A stretch of 64,000 bases of DNA. It comes from Candidatus Binatia bacterium (GTDB lineage Bacteria; Desulfobacterota; Binatia; Bin18). Under the pieces are notes generated by a model, which worked only from the letters and a program-made list of their open reading frames with translations, searched no databases and was not told the DNA's origin. This document shows, in pieces, positions 8,691 through 17,359 of the stretch; position 1 is the stretch's first letter; the number at the start of each line of letters is the position of its first letter. The stretch covers positions 1 through 64,000 of the forward strand of contig JAJEFA010000020.1 in the NCBI GenBank assembly GCA_022820725.1. The letters are read 5' to 3'. The position numbers and the translations under genes are program-made.

Positions 8691-9704
8691 ATGTCAGCAA
8701 AAATCGAATTCGGGATGTTCGACTGGATTGATCGCGGCCCGAATTCGGTAGGTGATCTTTACGAGTCGCGTCTCAAACTGATCGAATCGGCGGACAAGGC
8801 TGGCTTCTACGGCTATCATCTGGCGGAACACCATTCGACCCCGCTCGGTATGACGCCTTCTCCATCGGTGTTCTTCGCGGCGCTCGCGCAGAGAACCAAG
8901 CATATCCGCTTCAGCCCCATGGCGTATTTGTTACCGCTGTATCATCCACTGCGCCTCATAGAGGAAGTCTGCATGCTGGACCACCTTTCGAACGGGCGCA
9001 TGGAACTCGGCATTAGCCGTGGCGTGTCACCGTACGAAATCGCTACCTACAGTATCGATCCGGAAAAGACCCGGGAAATCTTCACCGAAGTCCTTGAGAT
9101 ATTCCGTCAGGGTATGTGCAACGATGTCCTGAATTACGCCGGGAAACATTTCGAATTTCGAGATGTGCCAATGACGCTCAAACCGTTTCAGGACCCGTAT
9201 CCGCCGCTCTGGTACCCATCGTTCAGTGAAGCCGGGGTCGAATTTGCCGCGCGTGAGGGAATGCACTTCATGACCCTCGGCCCACCGTCGCTCATCACGA
9301 ATCTCCTGGCTCGATATCGAGCAGTCGCCGCTGACAGCGGCAATGGCGGCACCGACACGCTGAAACTGGGCGCAATGCGCCAGATCTATGTGGCGGAAAC
9401 CGACGAACAAGCCTTTGCGGTGGCGAAGCCGGCGTACGATGATTGGTATCACTCAATCATGCAGCTCTGGCATCAGCACAATGATCACGCCTACGACAAT
9501 TTTTTTGCGTGGGACTCCTGCCTCGCGGGAGAAACGATACTGATCGGATCGGTCGACAAAGTCCGCGATCAAATCCAACAATTGGTCTCGGAGAGCGGGA
9601 TCAACTATTTCGTCGGTTCGTTCGCATGGGGCTCATTGAGTCCGGAGGAAAGCCAAAGGTCGCTCGATCTGTTTACCTCGCACATCGTACCGCATATACA
9701 CTAG
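8691..9704 (+). CDS. LLM-class flavin-dependent monooxygenase
   Basis: A 337-residue luciferase-like TIM barrel. ATG at 8691 follows AAAAGGAGA with good spacing; an upstream TTG at 8646 has no ribosome site. Family markers are FYGYHLAEHHS (the AEHH segment), LLPLYHPLRLIEEVCMLD, NGRMELGISRG and PPLWYPS. These enzymes use reduced FMN supplied by a partner reductase to oxygenate organic substrates; no reductase gene lies nearby. It is more distant from the two 340-residue LLM proteins at 24328 and 50377 than they are from each other. Confidence 0.88.
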   Translation: MSAKIEFGMFDWIDRGPNSVGDLYESRLKLIESADKAGFYGYHLAEHHSTPLGMTPSPSVFFAALAQRTKHIRFSPMAYLLPLYHPLRLIEEVCMLDHLSNGRMELGISRGVSPYEIATYSIDPEKTREIFTEVLEIFRQGMCNDVLNYAGKHFEFRDVPMTLKPFQDPYPPLWYPSFSEAGVEFAAREGMHFMTLGPPSLITNLLARYRAVAADSGNGGTDTLKLGAMRQIYVAETDEQAFAVAKPAYDDWYHSIMQLWHQHNDHAYDNFFAWDSCLAGETILIGSVDKVRDQIQQLVSESGINYFVGSFAWGSLSPEESQRSLDLFTSHIVPHIH

Positions 9705-9804
9705 CCGACGCGGCTTCGACGCACGACACGGCGGATGATCGCGGACAGCCTGTTTTGCCGGCGGGATTGGGCTGGCAGAGAGACGAACGAAAGGAGTACG
9801 CCTC

Positions 9805-10665
9805 ATGGAGATCGTTCCCAGCGAGGCAACGCTTGGGGCACGTATCTACGGTGTGAATCTGCATCAGCTCGATGATCGAACCGGCAAGCGGATCATTGAA
9901 GCGTGGCACGAATACAGCGTGCTCGCCTTTCCCGGACAACATCTCGACGATGAGGCTCACATCGCCTTCAGTCGTCGCTTTGGCCATTTGGAACGTCTAC
10001 TCACAACGGCAATCGAGGGCACCAAGCCTGAGATATTCCGAGTTGCGAATGTCCGTCCGGACGGCACCCTCGACTCCGCAGGGGGTCCCTATGATACGCT
10101 AAATCGGGGTAACCAGCAGTGGCACTCCGACAGCTCATACAAACGTATTACCGCAAAGGCTTCAGCTCTCCGGACTCATACTTTGCCCTCGTCGGGGGGA
10201 GAAACCCAGTTCGCCGATATGCGGTCGGCGTACGACGCGCTCGACCCAGCGCGTAAAGACTGGCTCGCAGACAAACTGGTTGTGCATGACTTTGCGTACA
10301 GCCACGGTAAAGCTGCCGATTTGATGACCGACGCCGAACGGGCAGCCCTGCCGCCTGTCGCGCATCCGGTCGTCCGCATCCATGAAGAGACGGGCAGAAA
10401 GTCACTCTTTATCGGCCGGCATGCCAGCCACATCGTGGGAGAAGATGTTGAACGCAGTCGTTCACTGCTGCGTGAACTGACGGAAAGCGCGTGTCAGTCG
10501 CCGCGTATTTTTACACACCGGTGGCGTGTCGGTGACTTGGTGATCTGGGATAACCGCTGCGTCCTGCATCGCGGTCGTCCATGGCCCCCTGATGAGCCAA
10601 GAATTCTCTTTCGGACGACCGTTGCTTGCGATGACCCGGACAATGAGTGGCAGCTGAGCCGATAA
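9805..10665 (+). CDS. TauD/TfdA family Fe(II)/2-oxoglutarate dioxygenase
   Basis: A 286-residue protein with AAAGGAG before the ATG. The facial triad is visible as H107-x-D109 in QQWHSDSSYK and H255 in WDNRCVLHRGRPW; R266 or R270 in the PRILFRTT segment should bind the 2-oxoglutarate carboxylate. Known relatives hydroxylate taurine, 2,4-D, alkyl sulfates or similar small acids to trigger cleavage. It follows the LLM gene on the same strand after 100 bases, so the two could share a substrate pathway, but no transport or sulfonate genes are present to support taurine itself. Confidence 0.88.
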   Translation: MEIVPSEATLGARIYGVNLHQLDDRTGKRIIEAWHEYSVLAFPGQHLDDEAHIAFSRRFGHLERLLTTAIEGTKPEIFRVANVRPDGTLDSAGGPYDTLNRGNQQWHSDSSYKRITAKASALRTHTLPSSGGETQFADMRSAYDALDPARKDWLADKLVVHDFAYSHGKAADLMTDAERAALPPVAHPVVRIHEETGRKSLFIGRHASHIVGEDVERSRSLLRELTESACQSPRIFTHRWRVGDLVIWDNRCVLHRGRPWPPDEPRILFRTTVACDDPDNEWQLSR

Positions 10666-10718
10666 CGTCAGGAGTTCGTCGCCCGGTTCGGAAAGCTCGC
10701 TCTCCGCGAATTTCTCGC

Positions 10719-12281
10719 CTAGGGGAACAGGCGGACTTTAGGTCCGAGCTGTCGGGCCTGTTTGCCACACAGAAAGGCCAGGGCCTGAATCAGGTACCGA
10801 CGGGTCTCGGGCGGTTCAATAATATCATCCACCCCAAATGCGGCCGCGGCTTCGTAGACCGACCCCTGGCGACTGTACTTGGCCTCCAGTTCAGCCTGCA
10901 ACTGGTCTGGGTCGCGCGCTTCTTGCAGCTCTCGGCTGTGGACCGTATAGACGGCCGAGGTCGGACCAGTGCCGGTCATGATCGCGAGCGGCCAGGCAAT
11001 TTGGAGATCAGGCGAATACGGGCTACCGCGTCCACCCATGGCCCACATCGCCGCGCCATGCGCCTTGCGCAGAATGAGAGTGATCTTGGGAGTGCTTGCC
11101 CGCTCCACCGCATCAATCAGCGTACCGCCCCAGTAGAGCATATTGCTGGTCTCGGCCTGTTGGCCAATGAGAAAGCCCGGTTGGTCCTGCAGAAAAACGA
11201 GCGGAATGTGAAACGAGTCACAGACGGCAAGAAAACGGCGGACCTTGGCCGCTGACGCCCAGTCCAGGGCCCCGGCCTGGTAGTCCGGCTGACTGGCCAC
11301 AATCCCAACCACGCGCCCGTCAAGACGGGCCAGACAGGTCATGACGCTTTGGCCGAAGTCGGGCTTGTAGACAAAGGTCTGGCCGTGGTCAACAAGAGCG
11401 GCGATCACCCGGGCGACGTCGTACGGCTTGCGGAGACGAGTCGGGACGATATCGAGCAGTTCAGGGCACAGCCGGTTGGGGTCATCGGTGGAGGGTTCGC
11501 ACGCAGGCAGCTCCCAGCAGTTTTGCGGCATAAAGGTGAGAAAGGTCCGGATAGCGGCAAGACACTCCTGCTCATTGGATGCGACCCGATCAACAAACCC
11601 GGTTGTCCGGGCGTGCATATCGGGGCCGGCCAGGCGGTCGATATCGACCTCTTCGCCAAGCCCGCCCCGGACCAGGGTCGGTCCGGACCAGCCGACAAAG
11701 CCAGAACCTTTGACCATCAGCGTAAAATCGGCGTATAGCCCATCAATGGGCGGCCGGCCAAAACAGGCACCCAGCATGGCGGCGACCTGAGGAATCCTCC
11801 CCACACAATCGGTGACCTCTCGAAAGGCCGGCACGTGGCTCATCTGGCGGGCCTGCATCGAGTCCTGGAAGCGGATGGCCGAGCCTTCATAGAGGCCAAT
11901 GAAAGGATAGCCCTGTTCCAGGGCCAAGCGGCGCAGGCGAAAGCGTTTCGCAATATTTTTTAGGCTGGCCGCTCCTCCCACCAAGGTGCCGTCGTCAGCC
12001 ACCACACACACCTGGCGGCCGTGTATCGTGCCCCAGCCCGTTACCACTCCGTCGGCTGGGAGGTGCTGGGCGGGTTTCCCAGGCGTGTCTACGCTGCCTT
12101 CGGCCAGCAGTCCAATTTCGTGGAAACTGTCCTCATCCAGGAGTAAGGTCAGCCGTTCGCGGGCGGTCAGCTTCCCCCGCCTGTGCGCCCGAGCGATGGC
12201 CTCGGGACCGCCCTGGCTCCGGGCTTCAGTCTTTCGGTGCCGGAGTTGTGCGATATAATCGTCCCAACCTTGTGCTGGCAT
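10719..12281 (-). CDS. Acyl-CoA carboxylase, carboxyltransferase (beta) subunit
   Basis: A 520-residue protein of the crotonase-fold carboxyltransferase family (propionyl-, methylcrotonyl- or geranyl-CoA carboxylase beta; length typical). The N-half has KLTARERLTLLLDEDSFHE and GGAASLKNIAKR; the C-half has FLIGQQAE, KITLILRKAHGAAMWAM and the terminal PPETRRYLIQAL. It moves carboxyl from biotin to an acyl-CoA. The biotin carboxylase/BCCP subunit is not next to it, so it must be encoded elsewhere. AGGAAA precedes the ATG at 12281. Confidence 0.88.
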   Translation of the reverse strand: MPAQGWDDYIAQLRHRKTEARSQGGPEAIARAHRRGKLTARERLTLLLDEDSFHEIGLLAEGSVDTPGKPAQHLPADGVVTGWGTIHGRQVCVVADDGTLVGGAASLKNIAKRFRLRRLALEQGYPFIGLYEGSAIRFQDSMQARQMSHVPAFREVTDCVGRIPQVAAMLGACFGRPPIDGLYADFTLMVKGSGFVGWSGPTLVRGGLGEEVDIDRLAGPDMHARTTGFVDRVASNEQECLAAIRTFLTFMPQNCWELPACEPSTDDPNRLCPELLDIVPTRLRKPYDVARVIAALVDHGQTFVYKPDFGQSVMTCLARLDGRVVGIVASQPDYQAGALDWASAAKVRRFLAVCDSFHIPLVFLQDQPGFLIGQQAETSNMLYWGGTLIDAVERASTPKITLILRKAHGAAMWAMGGRGSPYSPDLQIAWPLAIMTGTGPTSAVYTVHSRELQEARDPDQLQAELEAKYSRQGSVYEAAAAFGVDDIIEPPETRRYLIQALAFLCGKQARQLGPKVRLFP

Positions 12282-12333
12282 TCGTGTTTCCTAGGTCTGA
12301 AAAAACAACGAATCGTGCTCTGGCGTCACCGGC

Positions 12334-13101
12334 TTAGCCCACGGCCAGCGTACTGGGGGCGACAATCAGGACCAGTCCCAGGCCGATCAGGCCAATGCCC
12401 GTGCCTTTCCCCATTGCTACCCCGTAGGGAAGAATCTTCTCCATAAAAATAATCAGGGTCAAAACACCCATCCACACCAGGTTCATGGTGCCGACAACGA
12501 ACAGCACGGCCATCAGACTCCAGCAACACCCCAGGCAGTAGGCGCCGTGGTGAAGGCCCATCCGAAACGCCCCCCAATACCCGTCTTGCCAACTATTGAG
12601 CAGGAAGCCGAGGGGGGAGCGACATTTCGACAGGCAGACGTATTTGAGCGGGCTGAGCTGATACAGGCCGGCGATGATAAGGGTCAGCCCACCGATAACA
12701 GAGCCATACGTTCGCAAGCCAGGAAAAGTGTCGGGCAGGGACTGGATGGCGATGTCCCCGGCATAGGCCACCCCGCCAGTCAGGGTCCACAGGACGGCAT
12801 ACCCGGCGATAAAGAGCCAAGCCGGAGCAAAGGGGGCAGCCTGCTCTCGTTTTTGGCGCGTTACCGTGGCGAACAGCATGGCCGTTGGCGCGACAGACGG
12901 GAACATCATGGCCACCATCATGACACCCCAGAGTGCAATGTACAGGACGGCATTAGAGACCGAGAATGGCAGGCCCATAGTCATACTCATGGTCATCAGG
13001 CCGAGCCCCATCCCTCCGGCCTGATGCACGGTGGCAATCCAGGCCAGAGCGGACAGCAGCACGAGGGCGGTGACGATGACGATCTTATCTCGTAAGGTCA
13101 T
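12334..13101 (-). CDS. DUF2182 family membrane protein
   Basis: A 255-residue, strongly hydrophobic protein with about six predicted membrane helices. Recognisable DUF2182 features are WGVMMVAMMFPSVAP in the second helix, YQLSPLKYVCLSKCRSPL, and the HHGAYCLGCCW cluster, which places His and Cys residues in position to bind a metal. The protein is described as a predicted metal-binding integral membrane protein with no proven function. It lies downstream of a DUF1326 gene on the same strand (109 bases), a pairing I know to recur in proteobacteria. Confidence 0.82.
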   Translation of the reverse strand: MTLRDKIVIVTALVLLSALAWIATVHQAGGMGLGLMTMSMTMGLPFSVSNAVLYIALWGVMMVAMMFPSVAPTAMLFATVTRQKREQAAPFAPAWLFIAGYAVLWTLTGGVAYAGDIAIQSLPDTFPGLRTYGSVIGGLTLIIAGLYQLSPLKYVCLSKCRSPLGFLLNSWQDGYWGAFRMGLHHGAYCLGCCWSLMAVLFVVGTMNLVWMGVLTLIIFMEKILPYGVAMGKGTGIGLIGLGLVLIVAPSTLAVG

Positions 13102-13209
13102 GGCCAGCAGTCTCTTCCCTCACCGCAGCCCTTTTCCAACGGGGAAAGGGCAACCAGGTCGCTATGGGTCGGGGGCTGAACGCACACGGTCCAGCCACGT
13201 GAAAACAGG

Positions 13210-13815
13210 CTAATTCTGCCAGCTAAACGGCGCAAAATGGCCGTTGGTATTACTGACGTCCCAGGCCAGGTTGTGGTCGGTATAGCGATACGCGTTGGAT
13301 TTGGCCAGCGACAGCTTGGGCGAAACCGGGTGATTGGCGTTGGTGACCCAGAGCGGCTCACTGCCGTCCCGACCGGTCAGTGCCTCAATGTCGATCTCCA
13401 GCACGTCCGGAATCGTCAGCCGCCGATTGTTGGCGTCCAGCGTAAACGCAATGGGAGCGGTCTTGATCCCCAGAAAATTGCTGATCAGCCCCGAGACCAG
13501 CTGCATGGGCCCACCCGCCTGACCGGAGAAAATCTTGCTCAGCCCCTCTTGCTGGTCTGTGGAGGCCTTGTCGTCCACGTACAGGGCCGCAGTCCAGTTG
13601 CCGTCCCCCATCTTGCCCGGACCGGGAAAGGACACCACGAGCACGGTGTTCAGACCGCCGAGGCTCGTCTGGCCATAGCTCCCCTGATTGACATGAAACG
13701 CCAGGGCCGCGTCACACCGCCCACGAGGGGGCGGATTCTGGATCAAACAGGGACAGACCGTGTCACAATTGCACGATTCAAAATAATCACCCTCAATTTT
13801 CCATTGTTCAGCCAT
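13210..13815 (-). CDS. DUF1326 domain protein
   Basis: A 201-residue protein. The start is set at ATG 13815 behind GGGAGAG, because the conserved motif WKIEGDYFESCNCDTVCPC begins at once; the longer upstream frame is unsupported. The CNCDTVCPC cysteine cluster near residues 14-22 is the signature of DUF1326 and looks suited to metal or thiol chemistry. The rest is predicted beta-rich. No export signal is seen. It is probably co-transcribed with the DUF2182 membrane protein downstream and is divergent from the tetra-rhodanese, with a 138-base shared promoter region. Confidence 0.82.
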   Translation of the reverse strand: MAEQWKIEGDYFESCNCDTVCPCLIQNPPPRGRCDAALAFHVNQGSYGQTSLGGLNTVLVVSFPGPGKMGDGNWTAALYVDDKASTDQQEGLSKIFSGQAGGPMQLVSGLISNFLGIKTAPIAFTLDANNRRLTIPDVLEIDIEALTGRDGSEPLWVTNANHPVSPKLSLAKSNAYRYTDHNLAWDVSNTNGHFAPFSWQN

Positions 13816-13953
13816 ATGTCTCTCCCTTGCAGCAGTCAGCTCATCTTGTGGGTATTGACCATCTCTTGAGCCTAGGCTTCGATTGTCCAACGTCATATGG
13901 GCGCGGTCAAGCACCTGCGGACTTTTCCGTACGCGCCATAAGGAGGAACTCTC

Positions 13954-15648
13954 ATGGCAGGCAGTATTCGTGCCCAAGATCTCAAAGCGCTTCTGGACAG
14001 CCAGGCGCTGTATGCGGTCATTGATGTCCGGGACTGGGGAGAATTTTCCCTGGGCCAGATTCCTGGCACCAACTGCATCCCGCGCGGATCATTGGAAAAA
14101 TATATTTCGGTGTTAGTCCCTCAGACCGATATCCAGACGGTTCTGTACTGCGATACCGGCCAACGTTCGACTCGGGCGGCCCTCAGCCTGGAAACCCTAG
14201 GCTATACCAAGGTGTCGGTCCTGGACGGCGGGCTCACGGCTTGGACAGCGGCTGGTTATGAGACCATGCACGGCTGGAGTTTACGGGGCAAAGTCTATGG
14301 CGAGCGTCTCCAGGTCGAAGAGGACATCCCCGAGATGACGGCCGAAGAACTCCGTGCGCGCCTGAGGCAAGGCGAACATCTGTATATCTTTGATACCCGC
14401 ACTGAGCCGGAATTCAAGGCGGCGCATTTGCCAGGCGCGTATTGCGCCCCAGGCGGGCAGTTAGCCCTGATCGCGCCCGAGGTTGTACCCGACAAAGGCC
14501 GGACGATTGTCACCAACTGTGCTGGCCGCACGCGCAGCTTGCTGGGAGCGCATATTTTACGGCGGATGGGTTTTACCGACGTCTACGCGCTGAAAGGTGG
14601 CACCGGGGCCTGGCGCATTGCCGGCTACACCGAGGAACTTGAGAAAGGCGACGGTGTCCCCGTGCCCCGACTTTCTGAGACTGGTATCTCAACGTGCCAA
14701 CAGTTCGCCGAGCACGTTGCCACAGAAGACAACATTGCCAGCATCACCCCTCAGGACTTGCACGCGCGACAGGAAAAGGGCGCGTTGCTCTACCTGCTCG
14801 ATGTGCGTTTGCTCGACGAGTACCAGGCCGGCCATATTCCCGGCGCCCATTTTTGCTCTGGCACCCAGGTCGCTCTCCTGGTCGAGAGTCTGGTCGGAGT
14901 GAAGAACGCACCGATTATCACCACGTGTGCCGGTCGCGCTCGGGCGATTCTCGCCGCGTCTGTACTCAAGGGAGCTGGCTATCCAAACGTGAGTGTCCTG
15001 GACGGCGGCACTACCGCCTGGAAAGCAGCCGGGTTTGGTCTTGAGACCGGCGATCCCCAAGAGATTGATTTTGGCCAGCCCGTATGGATGGCGCGGCTGC
15101 TGCAGGGATTACCGGCCGGGGTGAAGCTCCAGGCTCTGCCGATCCCCGGCCTGGCTGAGGCTCGTGCGCAGACCGAACTCCTCACGCCGCAGGCCCTGCA
15201 GGCTCAGCTCAATGTCGGCCAGCGGCCCGCGCTGCTCGACGTGCGGAGTCTGGGCGATTTCGCCACTGCTCATGTGCCGGGCGCACGCTGGCTCTCGCGG
15301 GGCAAGCTCGACCTCCAGATTGAACAAGAAGTACCGGACAAAACGACCCTGGTGGTGCTGATATGCCGCACGGGGAATCTCTCGCCCTTATCCGTCCCCA
15401 CCTTAAAAGCCATGGGCTATACCCGTGTCGCAGCATTGCAGGGGGGATTTGACGCCTGGCAGGCTGCCGAGCTGCCGACTGAGCAAGGCTTAGGCGATTT
15501 ATCTCGCAATGCTGAATTAGAACAGCTGGCGATTGAAGAAGTCGGGTTATTCGGCAGCGGACCGTATGGCTTCAGCCATGAACGGATGGCCAAATATCTG
15601 CGGGATGAGGAGGAGTTAGGCCAGAAATACCAGCGTAAACGAGTCTAA
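13954..15648 (+). CDS. Tetra-domain rhodanese sulfurtransferase
   Basis: A 564-residue protein with AAGGAGGAA before the ATG. Four rhodanese domains occur in tandem, at about 5-105, 127-228, 262-363 and 409-508. Each retains an active-site cysteine in its loop: C66 (CDTGQRS), C189 (CAGRTRS), C325 (CAGRARA) and C471 (CRTGNLS). Each domain also has the (V/T/L)DxR and GG(x)xAW landmarks. A roughly 55-residue C-terminal tail follows. Such proteins transfer sulfane sulfur through Cys persulfides; four potentially active sites in one chain is uncommon. It is divergent from the Cys-cluster DUF1326 gene. Confidence 0.92.
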   Translation: MAGSIRAQDLKALLDSQALYAVIDVRDWGEFSLGQIPGTNCIPRGSLEKYISVLVPQTDIQTVLYCDTGQRSTRAALSLETLGYTKVSVLDGGLTAWTAAGYETMHGWSLRGKVYGERLQVEEDIPEMTAEELRARLRQGEHLYIFDTRTEPEFKAAHLPGAYCAPGGQLALIAPEVVPDKGRTIVTNCAGRTRSLLGAHILRRMGFTDVYALKGGTGAWRIAGYTEELEKGDGVPVPRLSETGISTCQQFAEHVATEDNIASITPQDLHARQEKGALLYLLDVRLLDEYQAGHIPGAHFCSGTQVALLVESLVGVKNAPIITTCAGRARAILAASVLKGAGYPNVSVLDGGTTAWKAAGFGLETGDPQEIDFGQPVWMARLLQGLPAGVKLQALPIPGLAEARAQTELLTPQALQAQLNVGQRPALLDVRSLGDFATAHVPGARWLSRGKLDLQIEQEVPDKTTLVVLICRTGNLSPLSVPTLKAMGYTRVAALQGGFDAWQAAELPTEQGLGDLSRNAELEQLAIEEVGLFGSGPYGFSHERMAKYLRDEEELGQKYQRKRV

Positions 15649-15883
15649 ACGTTGCAGGGAATTTCGGATTACGGTTTCCGCTCCCTACTCCATATTTCCG
15701 TGATCCATGCTGGACCTCGACCGTGGATAGCGCTGCCGATCACCGACAGACCTGAGCCTCCGGGCCTTGTGGCGAAAAGGCGGTTTGCCCCTCGTCCAAT
15801 CCAGGCTATGTTCGCGTCGCACTAATCGGCGCAGAAGAAACCTCACAGAGGCTGAGAGGGCTCCGGCTGTCTTGGAGTGATGT

Positions 15884-17242
15884 ATGCCTACTCCGCTGTT
15901 GTTTTCGGCGTTCGTCATGAACACCGCGTCTCACATCCTGCATGGCGTGTGGCGCCGACCCGATGCGCGTCAGATCGAATTCAGCTCTCTGGAGCTGTGG
16001 GTCAACCTGGCGAAGGACCTGGAGGCCGGGCTGTTCGACGTCATTTTCTTCGCAGACGTGGTGGGCCTATATAACGATTTCAACAGTTCCTATCGAAAAC
16101 ATGTCGAATCTGGCCTGCAAATTCCGAGCAACGATCCGTCGGTTATCTTATCTGCGTTAGCGTACAATACCGAACACCTCGGGCTGGCTTTTACGAGCAA
16201 CATTGTGCAGGAACATCCGTTCAATTTTGCACGGAAGATTTCGACGCTTGATCACGCCTCCAAGGGGCGTATTGCATGGAATATTGTCACCAATGCGTTG
16301 GTCAATGCTGCGCATAACTTTGGCCAGGAACTGACACCGCACGATGAACGTTACGAGTGGGCCAGCGAGTATGTTGACGTCACCTATAAGCTATGGGAAG
16401 GCTCATGGGAGGACGGCGCGTTATTACAGGATCGTGAGGCTGGGATTCATGCTGACTTCGCGAAAATCCACCGTATCCATCACGTTGGGAAACGCTACTC
16501 GGTCGAAGGGCCGCATCTGGTCGCCCCTTCGCCGCAGCGTACGCCCCTGCTGTTTCAGGCTGGAGCGTCTGAAGCCGGGATGCGATTCGCCGCAGCTAAC
16601 GCCGAGGCGCAGTTTCTGGTCGTCCCACGGCCCGAGATTGCAGCCTCGATCATCGAGACCATGAGCGGTCTGCTAAAACAGGCCGGTCGACGCCGCGCGG
16701 ACGTCAAATTCTTCCAAGGCCTCTCGTTCGTGGTCGGCAGCACCGAGGAGGAGGCAGTGCGAAAGGGCAAAGCACTTGATGAGGTGATCGACGATGAGAC
16801 GATGATCTGCCATCTGGGCGGCGGCATGGGTGTCGATCTGGGCACGTACTCTCTGGACGACCCGGTCACCGACATTCAGGTAGAAGGCATCCGCAGTATC
16901 CTTCCCTGGGTGCAGGCGCAGGCAGCGGTTGTGGGACGCGAGGCGACCGTGCATGACATTGGCATGCTAACCGGCACGTCGAGCCGCGTCACCGGCACCC
17001 CCGAACAAATCGCGCAGCAACTCGCCACGTGGCAGGAGGCCGGCATCGATGGCATCAACGTCATCAACGCCACGATCCCCGGCAGCTACACGGAGTTCAT
17101 CGAGCATGTCATGCCCGAGCTACGGAAGCGGGGTCTTGCCAAAGAGGCGTATACCCCTGGGACCCTGCGCCGAAAAATCTTTGGTGACGACAGGCTCCCA
17201 CCGACCCACCCGGCGACGGCGTACCGCAACGCCTTTCGGTAG
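15884..17242 (+). CDS. NtaA/SnaA/DszA-type FMN-dependent monooxygenase
   Basis: A 452-residue member of the large luciferase-like subfamily containing nitrilotriacetate monooxygenase component A and dibenzothiophene-sulfone monooxygenase. Markers are the N-terminal LFSAFVMNTASH, FFADVVGLYNDF, SNIVQEHPFNFARKISTLDH, GRIAWNIVTN, PLLFQAGASEAGMRFAA and a C-terminal PGTLRRKIFGD. It consumes FMNH2 from a separate reductase that is not encoded nearby. GGAG lies 6 bases before the ATG. An amidohydrolase follows 118 bases downstream on the same strand and may process the oxygenated product. Confidence 0.9.
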   Translation: MPTPLLFSAFVMNTASHILHGVWRRPDARQIEFSSLELWVNLAKDLEAGLFDVIFFADVVGLYNDFNSSYRKHVESGLQIPSNDPSVILSALAYNTEHLGLAFTSNIVQEHPFNFARKISTLDHASKGRIAWNIVTNALVNAAHNFGQELTPHDERYEWASEYVDVTYKLWEGSWEDGALLQDREAGIHADFAKIHRIHHVGKRYSVEGPHLVAPSPQRTPLLFQAGASEAGMRFAAANAEAQFLVVPRPEIAASIIETMSGLLKQAGRRRADVKFFQGLSFVVGSTEEEAVRKGKALDEVIDDETMICHLGGGMGVDLGTYSLDDPVTDIQVEGIRSILPWVQAQAAVVGREATVHDIGMLTGTSSRVTGTPEQIAQQLATWQEAGIDGINVINATIPGSYTEFIEHVMPELRKRGLAKEAYTPGTLRRKIFGDDRLPPTHPATAYRNAFR

Positions 17243-17251
17243 CAGTGCAGT

Positions 17252-17271
17252 CAGACAGCACTCGCTGTCTG
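17252..17271 (+). terminator. 8-bp hairpin after the NtaA-like gene
   Basis: CAGACAGC and GCTGTCTG pair perfectly around a 4-base loop, nine bases past the stop at 17242. The following bases (GCTTGACTTCT) are only weakly T-rich, so this is a modest terminator or attenuator candidate. Confidence 0.4.
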
Positions 17272-17359
17272 GCTTGACTTCTCCGCGAAATATTCGTGAA
17301 CTGTCTCAGGTGGTAACGGTGAGGTGGAGCATATGAAAATCGGTCCAAGGAGGGTGATC

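Noticed and set aside
13110..13150. Terminator-like or repeat sequence CCTTTTCCAACGGGGAAAGGG
   Set aside because: It resembles generic intergenic repeats of GC-rich genomes. The stem is short and imperfect, and I could not find a matching partner close by to call a repeat family.
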